Assembly: GCF_001748365.1 (NCBI RefSeq)
Contig: NZ_BDHH01000002.1
Span: forward strand, 192,040 to 256,039
DNA from: Fusibacter sp. 3D3
GTDB lineage: Bacteria; Bacillota; Clostridia; Peptostreptococcales; Acidaminobacteraceae
Length of the DNA stretch: 64,000 nt
Direction of reading: 5' to 3'
Part shown: positions 16,175 to 24,799 of the stretch, piece by piece
How positions within the stretch are numbered: position 1 is the stretch's first letter
How the letters are laid out: each line of letters begins with the position of its first letter
The notes under the pieces: model-generated
Told to the model about the DNA's origin: nothing
The model's database searches: none
What the model saw: the letters and a program-made list of their open reading frames with translations, nothing else
Made by a program: the position numbers and the translations under genes

Positions 16175-19100
16175 ATGAGTGTACTATTTGTACCTTTGGC
16201 GGTGGAAGCATATGTGACGAATGATGAGAATATGAAAGCAAAAGAGATTGCTTCGATTGCGCCTAATTATACCCATTTAAAAAACAAAACGCATTTGGGA
16301 GGTCAACTAGATCCCAAACCCTTTGAAAGCCTAAACCCTTTGAATGTTGGCGTTCATTTGCATTTTATTCTTCCAGATGCCTTAACACATGCGATGACGC
16401 AAGCTGATGGCGAATTGAGTTATCAACGAATTCCAAATCGCTGGCTGGTAACGCGGTTGTGGGTAGGAGATAAAATTGAAAGTAAAAGCTGGGTGGTGGA
16501 AAGCGACTATTTAGGACTGGATAATACATATAGTGTTACGGTGCCTTATCTCACAGATGAGGAAACACCATATCGATTTCTGGGTCGCGCTTATAAAACA
16601 GATGAAACACCAAGCGAAGGCAAAACTTATTTGGGAGAGCTGACGGCAGTTGGCCCTGGTGATTCCACTTTCGCAGCTTATTATCCTAATTGTAGCAGTG
16701 TGTTTGGTTTTCATGACAATTTAGAAGATATGCCCTCTGGCGATTTGACTTATTTTGTTATGGGTTATTTTTCAGATGAAAAAGAAGATCCTTTGTATCA
16801 ATTAACGGCAGAAGCCTATAATGCTTATTTGGAAAACAATGCATGGTCTGTAGCGGGTGAGGGTGGACAAGCGGAGCGAATGATCTGTCAGGGGATGGTC
16901 TATACTGTGCCTTGGAGAGGACCGCATTATGACTATCCTTCGAATACACCAACGGGTGTAATCAATGCAGCAGTGGGCAATACTTCAGTAGAAGCTTTAT
17001 CTGCTATGATTGCTGATAAAATGGGTGCCGTTAAAAAAGATCGAGCACTTTTATACGGTCCTGAAAATCAAGAAGAGCGTCAAGTGCTAGAACGCTTTCT
17101 AGCGCTGCTTCAGTATGACCTCTTGAACTATTTGGAGGGGATTGATGGTGTGGCTGAAGTAGAAGACCACTTGCATGAAGAAGCATTCAATCCGACTTAT
17201 GGCGGAATCGTATGGCAGATTCGAATGAAAGAGACGACTCATAATCAGAATATTTTCAAGGTCATGGGTGAGATTGAGAAAGGGACTGGCAAGCAGTTAA
17301 CTTTGCTAAACGAAGCACAGGCAAACTATGATCAGCTCCTTGGAAATCTTAATTCAAAACGTCAAAATCTCTTTAGTGCATGGCAGCGGTATGTGGATTT
17401 AATGGATAATCCACCTGCACCTTGGGTGACACCGAATCCATCCGAAAAAGAAATTGTTGCACAGATCAACCGACTATTAGAAAGCATTCAAACGGTTCTG
17501 GAGGATACGGTTAAAGCGGAACAGTCTGTTCAAACGGCAAAAGAAAAGTTGGAGGGGCTAATTGTAGCGTTGAAATCTGAAATTCTTTTAGAAGCCGTTA
17601 AGCGTGAATCCTTTTATGAGGGCAAGCCACCTGCATTGTTACTGGGAGGTGCTGGTATTAGTCGCCAATACGCCTTTGGAGAAGATGGCCGATTTACGGC
17701 ATCTGGCACATTGATGTGTCGAACGACCTTAGTGGATGCTCTTGAGGGCACAAAAACAAGCCTTGATGAAGCACAAATTCTCTCTTATTGTCATATACCA
17801 GAGCAATTGCCAAAGCAGTATTCAGACCTTTTTTGTGAGGCGGTTTGCTTTAGTCCAGCGTGTGTTGCGTGGATTGACCAAAAAGTAGCGGATCCAGATT
17901 TGAAACCTAAGGGCACAATGCCATCGCCAATCGCTTACAGTGAATGGATACAACCTTGGATATCCTTGTTTTTAGAATGGCAGATTTCGTGGTTGCCAAC
18001 AAGAACAGCCATTGATCCTGATAATTCCCTTGAAGGGTGGACTTTTAACAATATGGATTATGAGTACACGAAGGAACCTGTCACAGAGGAATACAGCTAT
18101 GAAGGACGTACCATTCTGACCCCACATTCGACAAAACTTTTAGAATATGCGCTCGAAAAAAATATGGAACGCTACAAGGCAGATGAAAAGTTATATGAAG
18201 CTTTGAAGAAAGCTTTAGAAAAGACTAGGCAACTGGCTGTTTTATCTCAACAGTTAAGTGGTGTATGGACTCAACTTTTATCACTAGATGAAACTTTGCA
18301 AATACCGATTATGTCAGAAAATGAATATAAAGAACTTGCAGAACAAGTGATTCAGGGAATGGGGGGGAGACTTCCAAATACAGTTGTACCCAATGCCCCT
18401 TTTTTCCCTATACGTGCAGGGTTTTTACAAGTCGATAAAGTCAATATTGTCAATACATTCGGTATTCGCCAACAAGTTAATTCTACTTTAAAAGAGACTA
18501 TTTTTTCTGAAGAACTGTATGCAAAGGCATCGACGGGGCAGCTATCACCACGTTTTGCCCAAGGTGCAAGACTAAACTTTGATTGGATCAGTTTTAAAGA
18601 GGCTTCGGTAGTGAGTTGCCTTGATCCTGAAACATCGCCTGTGTGCAGTTACTTATACCCTGATTTTTTGAATCATGCACTCGCTGTATATGATGCCGAT
18701 GGTTCATTTAAAGGCAGAATGAATCTGGTTTATCGCGACAATTCACCAGAAGTCCGATGGGTTAGTGCACCAGGAGAGCCTTCAGACATAGATGCAGTTA
18801 CTTTTATCAGCGATCATACCAAAGCTTTTTTAAGGGCACTGCTTCATTATAATGACAACAAAGATCCTGCTTTTTATGGCTTAATGGCTCTCATTGAAAA
18901 ACGTATTGATATGACCTGTACCTATAATAATGACCAAGATTTTTTTACCGGTTGGAGCCGTCCGCTGGCACTTGCAAGAGCGAGGATTTCACTGGATTTA
19001 CCGGGTGAACCTGAATATTCTCAAAAATCAGATGATTTTGGTAGGCAGATCACTTATGGCTATGAACAGGTGAAAATACCCGTCTATATTGGAGACATTT

Positions 19101-19594
19101 CAAGGTCGCTCGATGGTTCAGTTGGATTTTTCCCTGATCTATTAGATTTAAGTCATCAGTACGATAAGATGCATTGCATTTACAATACAGAAAAGATGTC
19201 TATAGAGACTCAGTATTTAAGCTATGATTCCCCTATTTGTGTATCTGCAGCGGATCGCGCTGGAATTGAGTTTACACTTTTAATGGAAGCGACGGCTGAT
19301 GTGAGTTTTAGAACGGGAATGCTTCCTGCTTTTAAACAGAGCATACCAGCGGAACATGTGGAACCTGTACTTGCCAATTTGGATTTTTCTTTTGAAGTTA
19401 ATCCGATTGTCAGCAATGCGGATCAGATTAAGTTGCCGCTGTTCTCAAAGGATGTCACGGAATGGTCTTGGTATTGGACAAAAGATAATGTCTATGTGAA
19501 TGCGGGTTCCGTTACTGAACCGAAAAATGTGTTCGATAAAACCAATCCGATTTATTTCGAAGGTTTTTTAAAACGGAAGGAGCGTAAAAAATGA
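16175..19594 (+). CDS. Conserved protein of the DUF6603 cluster (1139 aa)
   Basis: A large unrecognised cytosolic-type protein. The N-terminus is LFVPLAVEAYVTNDENMKA, followed by GVHLHFILPDALTHAM and RIPNRWLVTRLW. Residues about 370-480 and 670-710 are helical and coiled-coil-like (QLTLLNEAQANYDQLLGNL, SLQT/VQTAKEKLEGL). The C-terminal region has NNDQDFFTGWSRPLALARAR and VPVYIGDISRSLDGSVGFF-like motifs. It starts 2 nt after the previous stop with GAAAGGGGG as RBS and overlaps the following gene by ATGA. There is no catalytic motif I can defend. The alternation of beta-rich and coiled-coil parts fits a scaffold or fibre protein. Confidence 0.7.
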   Translation: MSVLFVPLAVEAYVTNDENMKAKEIASIAPNYTHLKNKTHLGGQLDPKPFESLNPLNVGVHLHFILPDALTHAMTQADGELSYQRIPNRWLVTRLWVGDKIESKSWVVESDYLGLDNTYSVTVPYLTDEETPYRFLGRAYKTDETPSEGKTYLGELTAVGPGDSTFAAYYPNCSSVFGFHDNLEDMPSGDLTYFVMGYFSDEKEDPLYQLTAEAYNAYLENNAWSVAGEGGQAERMICQGMVYTVPWRGPHYDYPSNTPTGVINAAVGNTSVEALSAMIADKMGAVKKDRALLYGPENQEERQVLERFLALLQYDLLNYLEGIDGVAEVEDHLHEEAFNPTYGGIVWQIRMKETTHNQNIFKVMGEIEKGTGKQLTLLNEAQANYDQLLGNLNSKRQNLFSAWQRYVDLMDNPPAPWVTPNPSEKEIVAQINRLLESIQTVLEDTVKAEQSVQTAKEKLEGLIVALKSEILLEAVKRESFYEGKPPALLLGGAGISRQYAFGEDGRFTASGTLMCRTTLVDALEGTKTSLDEAQILSYCHIPEQLPKQYSDLFCEAVCFSPACVAWIDQKVADPDLKPKGTMPSPIAYSEWIQPWISLFLEWQISWLPTRTAIDPDNSLEGWTFNNMDYEYTKEPVTEEYSYEGRTILTPHSTKLLEYALEKNMERYKADEKLYEALKKALEKTRQLAVLSQQLSGVWTQLLSLDETLQIPIMSENEYKELAEQVIQGMGGRLPNTVVPNAPFFPIRAGFLQVDKVNIVNTFGIRQQVNSTLKETIFSEELYAKASTGQLSPRFAQGARLNFDWISFKEASVVSCLDPETSPVCSYLYPDFLNHALAVYDADGSFKGRMNLVYRDNSPEVRWVSAPGEPSDIDAVTFISDHTKAFLRALLHYNDNKDPAFYGLMALIEKRIDMTCTYNNDQDFFTGWSRPLALARARISLDLPGEPEYSQKSDDFGRQITYGYEQVKIPVYIGDISRSLDGSVGFFPDLLDLSHQYDKMHCIYNTEKMSIETQYLSYDSPICVSAADRAGIEFTLLMEATADVSFRTGMLPAFKQSIPAEHVEPVLANLDFSFEVNPIVSNADQIKLPLFSKDVTEWSWYWTKDNVYVNAGSVTEPKNVFDKTNPIYFEGFLKRKERKK

Positions 19595-21351
19595 GTTCAG
19601 AAGATTACATTATAAAATGCAGTATTGCACCGCCATGTGTTGTCTATATAAAGGAAAAGGCGATTGACAATGCATTCACCATTGAGTTTGAAAAAGTACC
19701 CCTCAAATATGCAAAACAATATCTGAAAAATTGGAATCAGGAGACTTTTTTATTTAAAGAAGAAGATGCCAAAGCTGGAATATACATTCGTCTGAGCTTG
19801 GGAGAAGGCATTAATGATCTATGCACAATTCAGCAAGCGTCCAATACGACGTTTACAACGATCACTGGAGAAGGATGGACCATGACATGGTCTGATCCTA
19901 ATGCCTGCTTTATTGTGACACCACCAAATGATTTTGATTTTCCTGACACTTATCGTGCGTCGTTCCATTCCAATGCGTTTTATACCACTGCAAAAGAAGG
20001 GTCAACAACACTGGAAGCCTATTTTGTAAATTTTACAGATGTAAAAACCAAAATTGTGGCGGTTAATCTCTATAAGCGATACCCTGTTGATATTGAGTAT
20101 TTTACAGCAAGCCCAGATACAGTGGCAATTGGTCAGATGACAACGCTTTCGTGGCGGGTGCTCAACGCTCAAAAATGTTATATTACAGGTGTTGGACAAG
20201 TGGAAACCGATGGTTCAAGAGCTGTAACCGTCACTGGTCCCACCAAGTTTGAACTCTCAGCAGAAAATGACATGGGGATGACGGAACGCGCAGCTCTTGA
20301 AGTTGGATGCGAGAAACCAACGATAAGATTATGGTCAGACAGCCTTTACTATCATAAAGGGGATTCGATTACACTATACTGGGAGAGTACATCAGCAACA
20401 TCAGTTCAAATCGCACCTTCGCTAGGGCAAGTTCAAACATCTGGCCAAGCAACTATTTTTCCAGAATCAGACACTTATACAGCAACAGCAAATGGATACG
20501 ATGGGATTAGGCCCTATGCAGCCATGACGGCGCTTCAACTTGAAAAAACCCCTTGGGTAAAGAAAGGTCAGACGACAGGCGTTGATCTTTCAAAAGAGGT
20601 GCAGAACGTTGATCGACGTGTGTGGGCGTATGGCGGAAACAGCTATTTATTTTGTGATTTGACCTTATATAGAAGCGCTAACTTGCTCAATTGGGAAGAG
20701 GTCTCTAAATTAGAATTAGATCTGAATATGACGTTAAACGCCTATAGCACTACAGTTGCGGGGGCGACATTTATTGTGATGGGGATTATTAAAAAGGATT
20801 CTAAGTTTATACAGGTTGCATCTTATGACTTCAATAAGAAAGTGTGGACAATTAGCGATGCAATTGCGGATTTAGGAAATACAGGAGGGCAGTTGACCAA
20901 TCGAAGTGGGACATCTTATTATGGCGCTTTGAGTAAACCATTGCTCATGTTTTATACCCCAGAGGCAGTTTTTGAAGGCAAATGGGGCATGTCACTTTAT
21001 TATAAAGATAAAGAGATGGATACCTATGATATTTCAAGTTTAAGAGATAATCTTTATGCAGCAGTGCATGAAACCACAAATGGGTTTGTTAAGGTCAACC
21101 AAATGGGAGGTAATGGTTGGATTGATATGGGCACTACAAACAAGATCGTAGAGGGGTGGTTCAGCATGATTTCAACAAAGGGTGTGATGTATTTGCTCAC
21201 GGCGGATTGGATGATCAATTTGGATGATTTTAAATCCGCATCACCCTTTCAGCCACCATTAGAGGCAGATTATCGGCCTTGGACTGGAAGTATGAATAAT
21301 ATACCGTTTTTGATGACAAAAGAGGGTATTTTATGGTGTTATGAAGTCTAA
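19591..21351 (+). CDS. Protein with tandem Ig-like domains, DUF6603 cluster
   Basis: A 586-aa protein. After an N-terminal beta domain (about 1-165), two repeats of Ig/PKD-like character follow: YFTASPDTVAIGQMTTLSWR...CYITGVGQV...TKFELSAEND, and IRLWSDSLYYHKGDSITLYW...VQIAPSLGQVQTSG...DTYTATANG. The pattern is the familiar 'xLxW..x-a-xxVxIxPxxG' adhesion-type repeat. The C-terminal 240 residues are Trp-containing beta sheets that could form a propeller (SYLFCDLTLYRSANLLNWEE; QVASYDFNKKVWTISD). There is no signal peptide. It is translationally coupled to the 1139-aa gene and probably provides a binding surface on the same assembly. Confidence 0.7.
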   Translation: MSSEDYIIKCSIAPPCVVYIKEKAIDNAFTIEFEKVPLKYAKQYLKNWNQETFLFKEEDAKAGIYIRLSLGEGINDLCTIQQASNTTFTTITGEGWTMTWSDPNACFIVTPPNDFDFPDTYRASFHSNAFYTTAKEGSTTLEAYFVNFTDVKTKIVAVNLYKRYPVDIEYFTASPDTVAIGQMTTLSWRVLNAQKCYITGVGQVETDGSRAVTVTGPTKFELSAENDMGMTERAALEVGCEKPTIRLWSDSLYYHKGDSITLYWESTSATSVQIAPSLGQVQTSGQATIFPESDTYTATANGYDGIRPYAAMTALQLEKTPWVKKGQTTGVDLSKEVQNVDRRVWAYGGNSYLFCDLTLYRSANLLNWEEVSKLELDLNMTLNAYSTTVAGATFIVMGIIKKDSKFIQVASYDFNKKVWTISDAIADLGNTGGQLTNRSGTSYYGALSKPLLMFYTPEAVFEGKWGMSLYYKDKEMDTYDISSLRDNLYAAVHETTNGFVKVNQMGGNGWIDMGTTNKIVEGWFSMISTKGVMYLLTADWMINLDDFKSASPFQPPLEADYRPWTGSMNNIPFLMTKEGILWCYEV

Positions 21352-21406
21352 ATCAAGGTTAGAGTGTTAATCTATTAAAAAAAGGAAGGGAGGAAGGGAT
21401 GCAAGT

Positions 21407-22084
21407 TTGACCATGCATCCTGTAAGCAAGATGAAAGAAATCAGAAATCCTGATGTTACAATTACTAAAATGAGTCCGTTAATTATTGAAGATGAGCATT
21501 ATACCAAAGCTTTTGGCATTATTACTCTTGAGCAAGGGGGTTACATCGAAATCCTTGTGGATTGTTCATTTACAATTGATGAACTGGTAAAAGTGGATGG
21601 AGAGGCATCAAAATCCCCAGATATTATAGTAAAAGGGATTGACGGAAATGTAGGCAAGCATGGCGAAAATGGAGAGGAAGGCAAGCTGGGCGCTATTTGC
21701 GAGATTGTCATTGAAAATTTAAAAAGCGACTTAAATGTCCATGTCTATGGCGGTGGAGAAGGGGGTCTCGGCGGTCTTGGCGGCGATGGCGGTAAAGGCG
21801 GAGACGGTTCATATGGCGCCAATGGTGGCAACGGCGGAGATGGACAAGAGGGTACTTTTGGTGGCAATGGTGGTAGTGGCGGCGTATTAACGATTACATA
21901 TAAAACTGAGAACGAGAGTCAGGTAATCGGTAAAGAATTATGTTCGCTAGGAGGAGAAGCTGGAATTGCTGGTCGAGGTGGTGCCGGTGGTTCTGGAAAA
22001 TGTAATGGACACAATGGAAAAGAGGGTAGAAAAGGTATCCGCGGAGATGTTGGTGGCAGAGGTACACTCATTATTAAAGAATAA
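21407..22084 (+). CDS. Glycine-rich collagen-like protein
   Basis: A 225-aa protein. The N-terminal 80 residues are a non-repetitive beta domain (GIITLEQGGYIEILVDCSF). Then come a GxxGxxG stretch (GIDGNVGKHGENGEEGKLG), a GGLGGLGGDGGKGGDG-type block of about 55 residues, and a second Gly-rich block near the C-terminus (GGEAGIAGRGGAGGSGKCN). The TTG at 21407 is 8 nt after GGAGGAAGGG; an ATG at 21413 is possible. It has no signal peptide. Such sequences form stiff polyglycine-II or collagen-like stalks, as in phage adhesins, so a fibre or stalk of the cluster product is plausible. Confidence 0.72.
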   Translation: MTMHPVSKMKEIRNPDVTITKMSPLIIEDEHYTKAFGIITLEQGGYIEILVDCSFTIDELVKVDGEASKSPDIIVKGIDGNVGKHGENGEEGKLGAICEIVIENLKSDLNVHVYGGGEGGLGGLGGDGGKGGDGSYGANGGNGGDGQEGTFGGNGGSGGVLTITYKTENESQVIGKELCSLGGEAGIAGRGGAGGSGKCNGHNGKEGRKGIRGDVGGRGTLIIKE

Positions 22085-22099
22085 GACGAGGAGATCAAA

Positions 22100-23806
22100 A
22101 TGAATAATCAAAATCTAGGTATGAATAGAATGCGACAAAGAGATTTTTCAAATCCTGAAGAAGCGAGAGAGGTCCTTGAACACCTCGGTGGTGAAGACCT
22201 CCTAAAAGATAAGTTTCCAAAAGTCTATGCAGCTTATCTAAAAACAGTTGAAAAGCATAACCATGAAAAACAGTTAAACACGCATACTTTATCCAAAGGT
22301 GAATCTGAGAAAAATACGGATGGTCTTGAAAATGGTGCGTTTGCAGGTGCAATTTCCCTGACCCCAGTTAGCGGTCAAGTAAAAAGCAATGTGTTGATGG
22401 CCAATCAAGAAAACAAAAGTGAAGAGGCAGGTATGGTCACTGGGGCAACGTCAGTTCAAGGCAATGAAGACTGGACTGTTGCTTATGTCAGCGGGTACAT
22501 GAAGAATGAAACGGATGGTACAATCATTCATTCATTTGGTAGAAAACTTGACAATATAAATTACTATGAAACTGTGCAGCAACGCAATAGCGAAGATCTT
22601 AATCAGTTTGGCAATCAAAAAATTAAAAACTATATAGATTGTAGTGCTGTTTTAAAAAGCGATGGCACAATGATAAGTTTAAATGCAGACAGTCAAGAGT
22701 TTATACTTGAAGGGGACTCATCACCTGTTGTATACATGAATATTAAAGATCCTAGGTCTTATATAGGGAATAATCCTATTTTGATGATGTACGGCAGGAG
22801 TCCAGATAAAGGCGAAACAGCGGATTACAACTATCCAGATAATCATATTATTTCTGGAACAGATGCTGTACGCACAATATTCCCTGTAAAAGGGAAAATC
22901 ACATTTAGTGATGATATTACTCCAGTTGAATACAATACGGAAATTACAAGTCAGAAACCTCAGCTCCAGTTTAGAGGAAAGGGCGTCTGCAAATATAATT
23001 ATTCTCAAGCTGAGATTGCCTCTTGTTTTAAGATTTCAGAGACAAACCCACAAGTCGTAGAATTTGAACTGAAGCAGGATTGGAACGCCAATTTGGATAT
23101 TAGTGCTTATACCGGTCAAGTTCATGAAGGTGATATTTCATTTTTATTCTCATTTTTCATGAAAACCAAAATTAAAGGGACACCTATTGAACACAATCAG
23201 CCAGTTTCTATTTATTCAACGAACACATTAGAAAAAGGAAAAACTTATTATGAATCTACAGATGATACGAATGCCTATTTGCCGTATATATTCATCCGAT
23301 GGGGGTGTTTTGGGAAAGATACGATGATTCAGATGGCAGATATGACGGTTAAAACGGTTAGCGACTTAAAAGCTGGCGATCAATTATTAGGAGAGAATGG
23401 TAAAGTGATCTTCATTAAGGACATGGTGTCTGGTAATGAGGAAATGATTTTCTGTATTCAAACAAAAGACGGCAAAAGGCTTCTTGTGAGTGGTATGCAT
23501 CCAATATTAACAAGTAAAGGGGCTGTACGCGCACGAGATATCAAGCCCAAAATGAAGCTGCTCTGTGTTGACGGTATTGAAGATGAGGTTGAGTTCAATT
23601 ACACAAGGTTTTATAACGATAAAGTATACAGCATTGTCTCGGAAGGTGGCAGTGAATGGGTAGCGGCTAATGGCATATGGGCGGGGGACTTTGATTTACA
23701 AAATAATAAAGGTCACATGCCCAAAAATGAAACCCCTGTAAGCGACGAGATTCGCGAGCTCAGTGCGGAATTTGATCAGCTCTTGAGACATTTGGGTGTT
23801 TTGTAA
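22100..23806 (+). CDS. Protein with C-terminal Hint (autoprocessing) domain
   Basis: A 568-aa protein. Residues about 215-402 form a domain shared with the 217-aa protein at 24030 (KDPRSYIGNNPI, FRGKGVCKYNYSQAEIASCF, STNTLEKGKTYYES, TNAYLPYIFIRW). A Hint domain begins exactly at Cys403: CFGKDTMIQMADMTVKTVSDLKAG, block-B SGMHPIL, and the end WVAANGIWAGD. The usual terminal His-Asn is absent, so C-terminal cleavage or splicing is doubtful, while the N-S acyl shift at Cys403 should be possible. A 40-residue helical tail follows. The gene has a GACGAGGAG RBS and starts 15 nt after the Gly-rich gene. Hint domains often release parts of secreted or toxin proteins. Confidence 0.8.
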   Translation: MNNQNLGMNRMRQRDFSNPEEAREVLEHLGGEDLLKDKFPKVYAAYLKTVEKHNHEKQLNTHTLSKGESEKNTDGLENGAFAGAISLTPVSGQVKSNVLMANQENKSEEAGMVTGATSVQGNEDWTVAYVSGYMKNETDGTIIHSFGRKLDNINYYETVQQRNSEDLNQFGNQKIKNYIDCSAVLKSDGTMISLNADSQEFILEGDSSPVVYMNIKDPRSYIGNNPILMMYGRSPDKGETADYNYPDNHIISGTDAVRTIFPVKGKITFSDDITPVEYNTEITSQKPQLQFRGKGVCKYNYSQAEIASCFKISETNPQVVEFELKQDWNANLDISAYTGQVHEGDISFLFSFFMKTKIKGTPIEHNQPVSIYSTNTLEKGKTYYESTDDTNAYLPYIFIRWGCFGKDTMIQMADMTVKTVSDLKAGDQLLGENGKVIFIKDMVSGNEEMIFCIQTKDGKRLLVSGMHPILTSKGAVRARDIKPKMKLLCVDGIEDEVEFNYTRFYNDKVYSIVSEGGSEWVAANGIWAGDFDLQNNKGHMPKNETPVSDEIRELSAEFDQLLRHLGVL

Positions 23807-23823
23807 GTTGAAGTTAATATAAC

Positions 23824-23963
23824 TCTTGAGGAGATGTCCCCTACTTCTCTAAGTGGGGGTTCATATTCCTAATTCAGTGGGAGTTCAAACTCCCACTGAA
23901 TGCAATCCGATAGGATTGTGCAAGTGTTACGAAGGTAGTGAAGCGGACTGAGTATACGCTTTG
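23824..23963 (-). repeat. Palindrome-associated element, copy A
   Basis: A 140-nt element with two adjacent hairpins (GGGAGT/ACTCCC core with 13-nt arms; CCCCTACTT/AAGTGGGGG) and the end ACTGAGTATACGCTTTG. The same element in the other orientation lies at 31185-31327 and 55298-55438. It has no coding capacity. The flank TATAAC next to its CTTGAGG end is shared by all full copies, as expected for site-specific IS200/IS605-type insertion without target duplication. It sits between the Hint gene and its paralogue and may also serve as a terminator. Confidence 0.8.
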
Positions 23964-24029
23964 TTGTTAATAGGGATGATCGTTGCTCTGTGACAACGGT
24001 CATCCTTTATCTGGGAGGCCTTGAATGCT

Positions 24030-24683
24030 ATGAAAACGACTGAACCAATGTATAGTAGAAGTGCAGAAACGGATTCTATGAATCAAAATAAATCCATAGC
24101 ACCTGTCAAAACTATCAATATTTATCATCCGAGATCCTATAAAGGCAATAATCCAATAACGGCTATGTATCAAGCCATGTCAACCTCTGATTCAGTATCA
24201 GATTATTATTATTTCGAATACAATGTAAAATCCTTTAGAAAAAAAGTGAGCGTTAGATTGCCGATAAAGGGTTCTATTCTCTTTAGTGAAGATTTTATGC
24301 CCATAGGGTATAATACGAACCTCAATACGGATGTGCCAATGCTCAAGTATAGAGGCAATTGTGTTTGTCTTTATGGGTATTCGCAAGAGCAAATAGCATC
24401 ATGTTTTAGAATTCCTAGCATAAACGCACATGTGGTTGAGTTCGAGCTTAACGAATATTGGAGCTCAAACTTGGATATAAGTTTATATTCAGATGTTCAA
24501 GAAGGCGAGATGGCTTTTTCATTTAAGTTCTATTACACGGTTAAAGCTGTTGATTCTAATCATGAATATAATATTGCGATTGGCATCAATTCAACAAATA
24601 CCTTAGATGAAGGCACTGAATACTACAATGCCATAGAAAATACTAATGCTTACTTACCTTGTATTTATATAAAATGGCAATGA
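24030..24683 (+). CDS. Hint-less paralogue of the Hint-protein central domain
   Basis: A 217-aa protein that aligns along nearly its whole length (from HPRSYKGNNPITAMY to NAYLPCIYIKW) with residues 215-402 of the Hint protein, including GYSQEQIASCFRI, VVEFELNEYWSSNLDIS and INSTNTLDEGTEYY. It ends with IKWQ exactly where the paralogue has IRWG-Cys403, i.e. the Hint domain is missing cleanly. The ATG at 24030 is 11 nt after GGGAGG; a TTG at 24021 is too close. It may be a free form of the same structural domain, or an immunity or competitor subunit. Function unknown. Confidence 0.72.
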   Translation: MKTTEPMYSRSAETDSMNQNKSIAPVKTINIYHPRSYKGNNPITAMYQAMSTSDSVSDYYYFEYNVKSFRKKVSVRLPIKGSILFSEDFMPIGYNTNLNTDVPMLKYRGNCVCLYGYSQEQIASCFRIPSINAHVVEFELNEYWSSNLDISLYSDVQEGEMAFSFKFYYTVKAVDSNHEYNIAIGINSTNTLDEGTEYYNAIENTNAYLPCIYIKWQ

Positions 24684-24686
24684 TCG

Positions 24687-24724
24687 TCATAGTGTCAAAA
24701 GTTGAGCAACCTTCTACACTATGA
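24687..24724 (+). terminator. Hairpin after the Hint paralogue
   Basis: TCATAGTGT and ACACTATGA arms (9 bp) with a 20-nt loop, followed by a small CACGTGAAGCACGTG palindrome. There is no clear T-run, so attenuation or an RNA processing site is as likely as termination. Confidence 0.35.
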
Positions 24725-24799
24725 TGTCGTTCACGTGAAGCACGTGACATAACAAATGGTAGAGGGTATATGCGAAACTGACTAGAAAGGGTGGAACTG

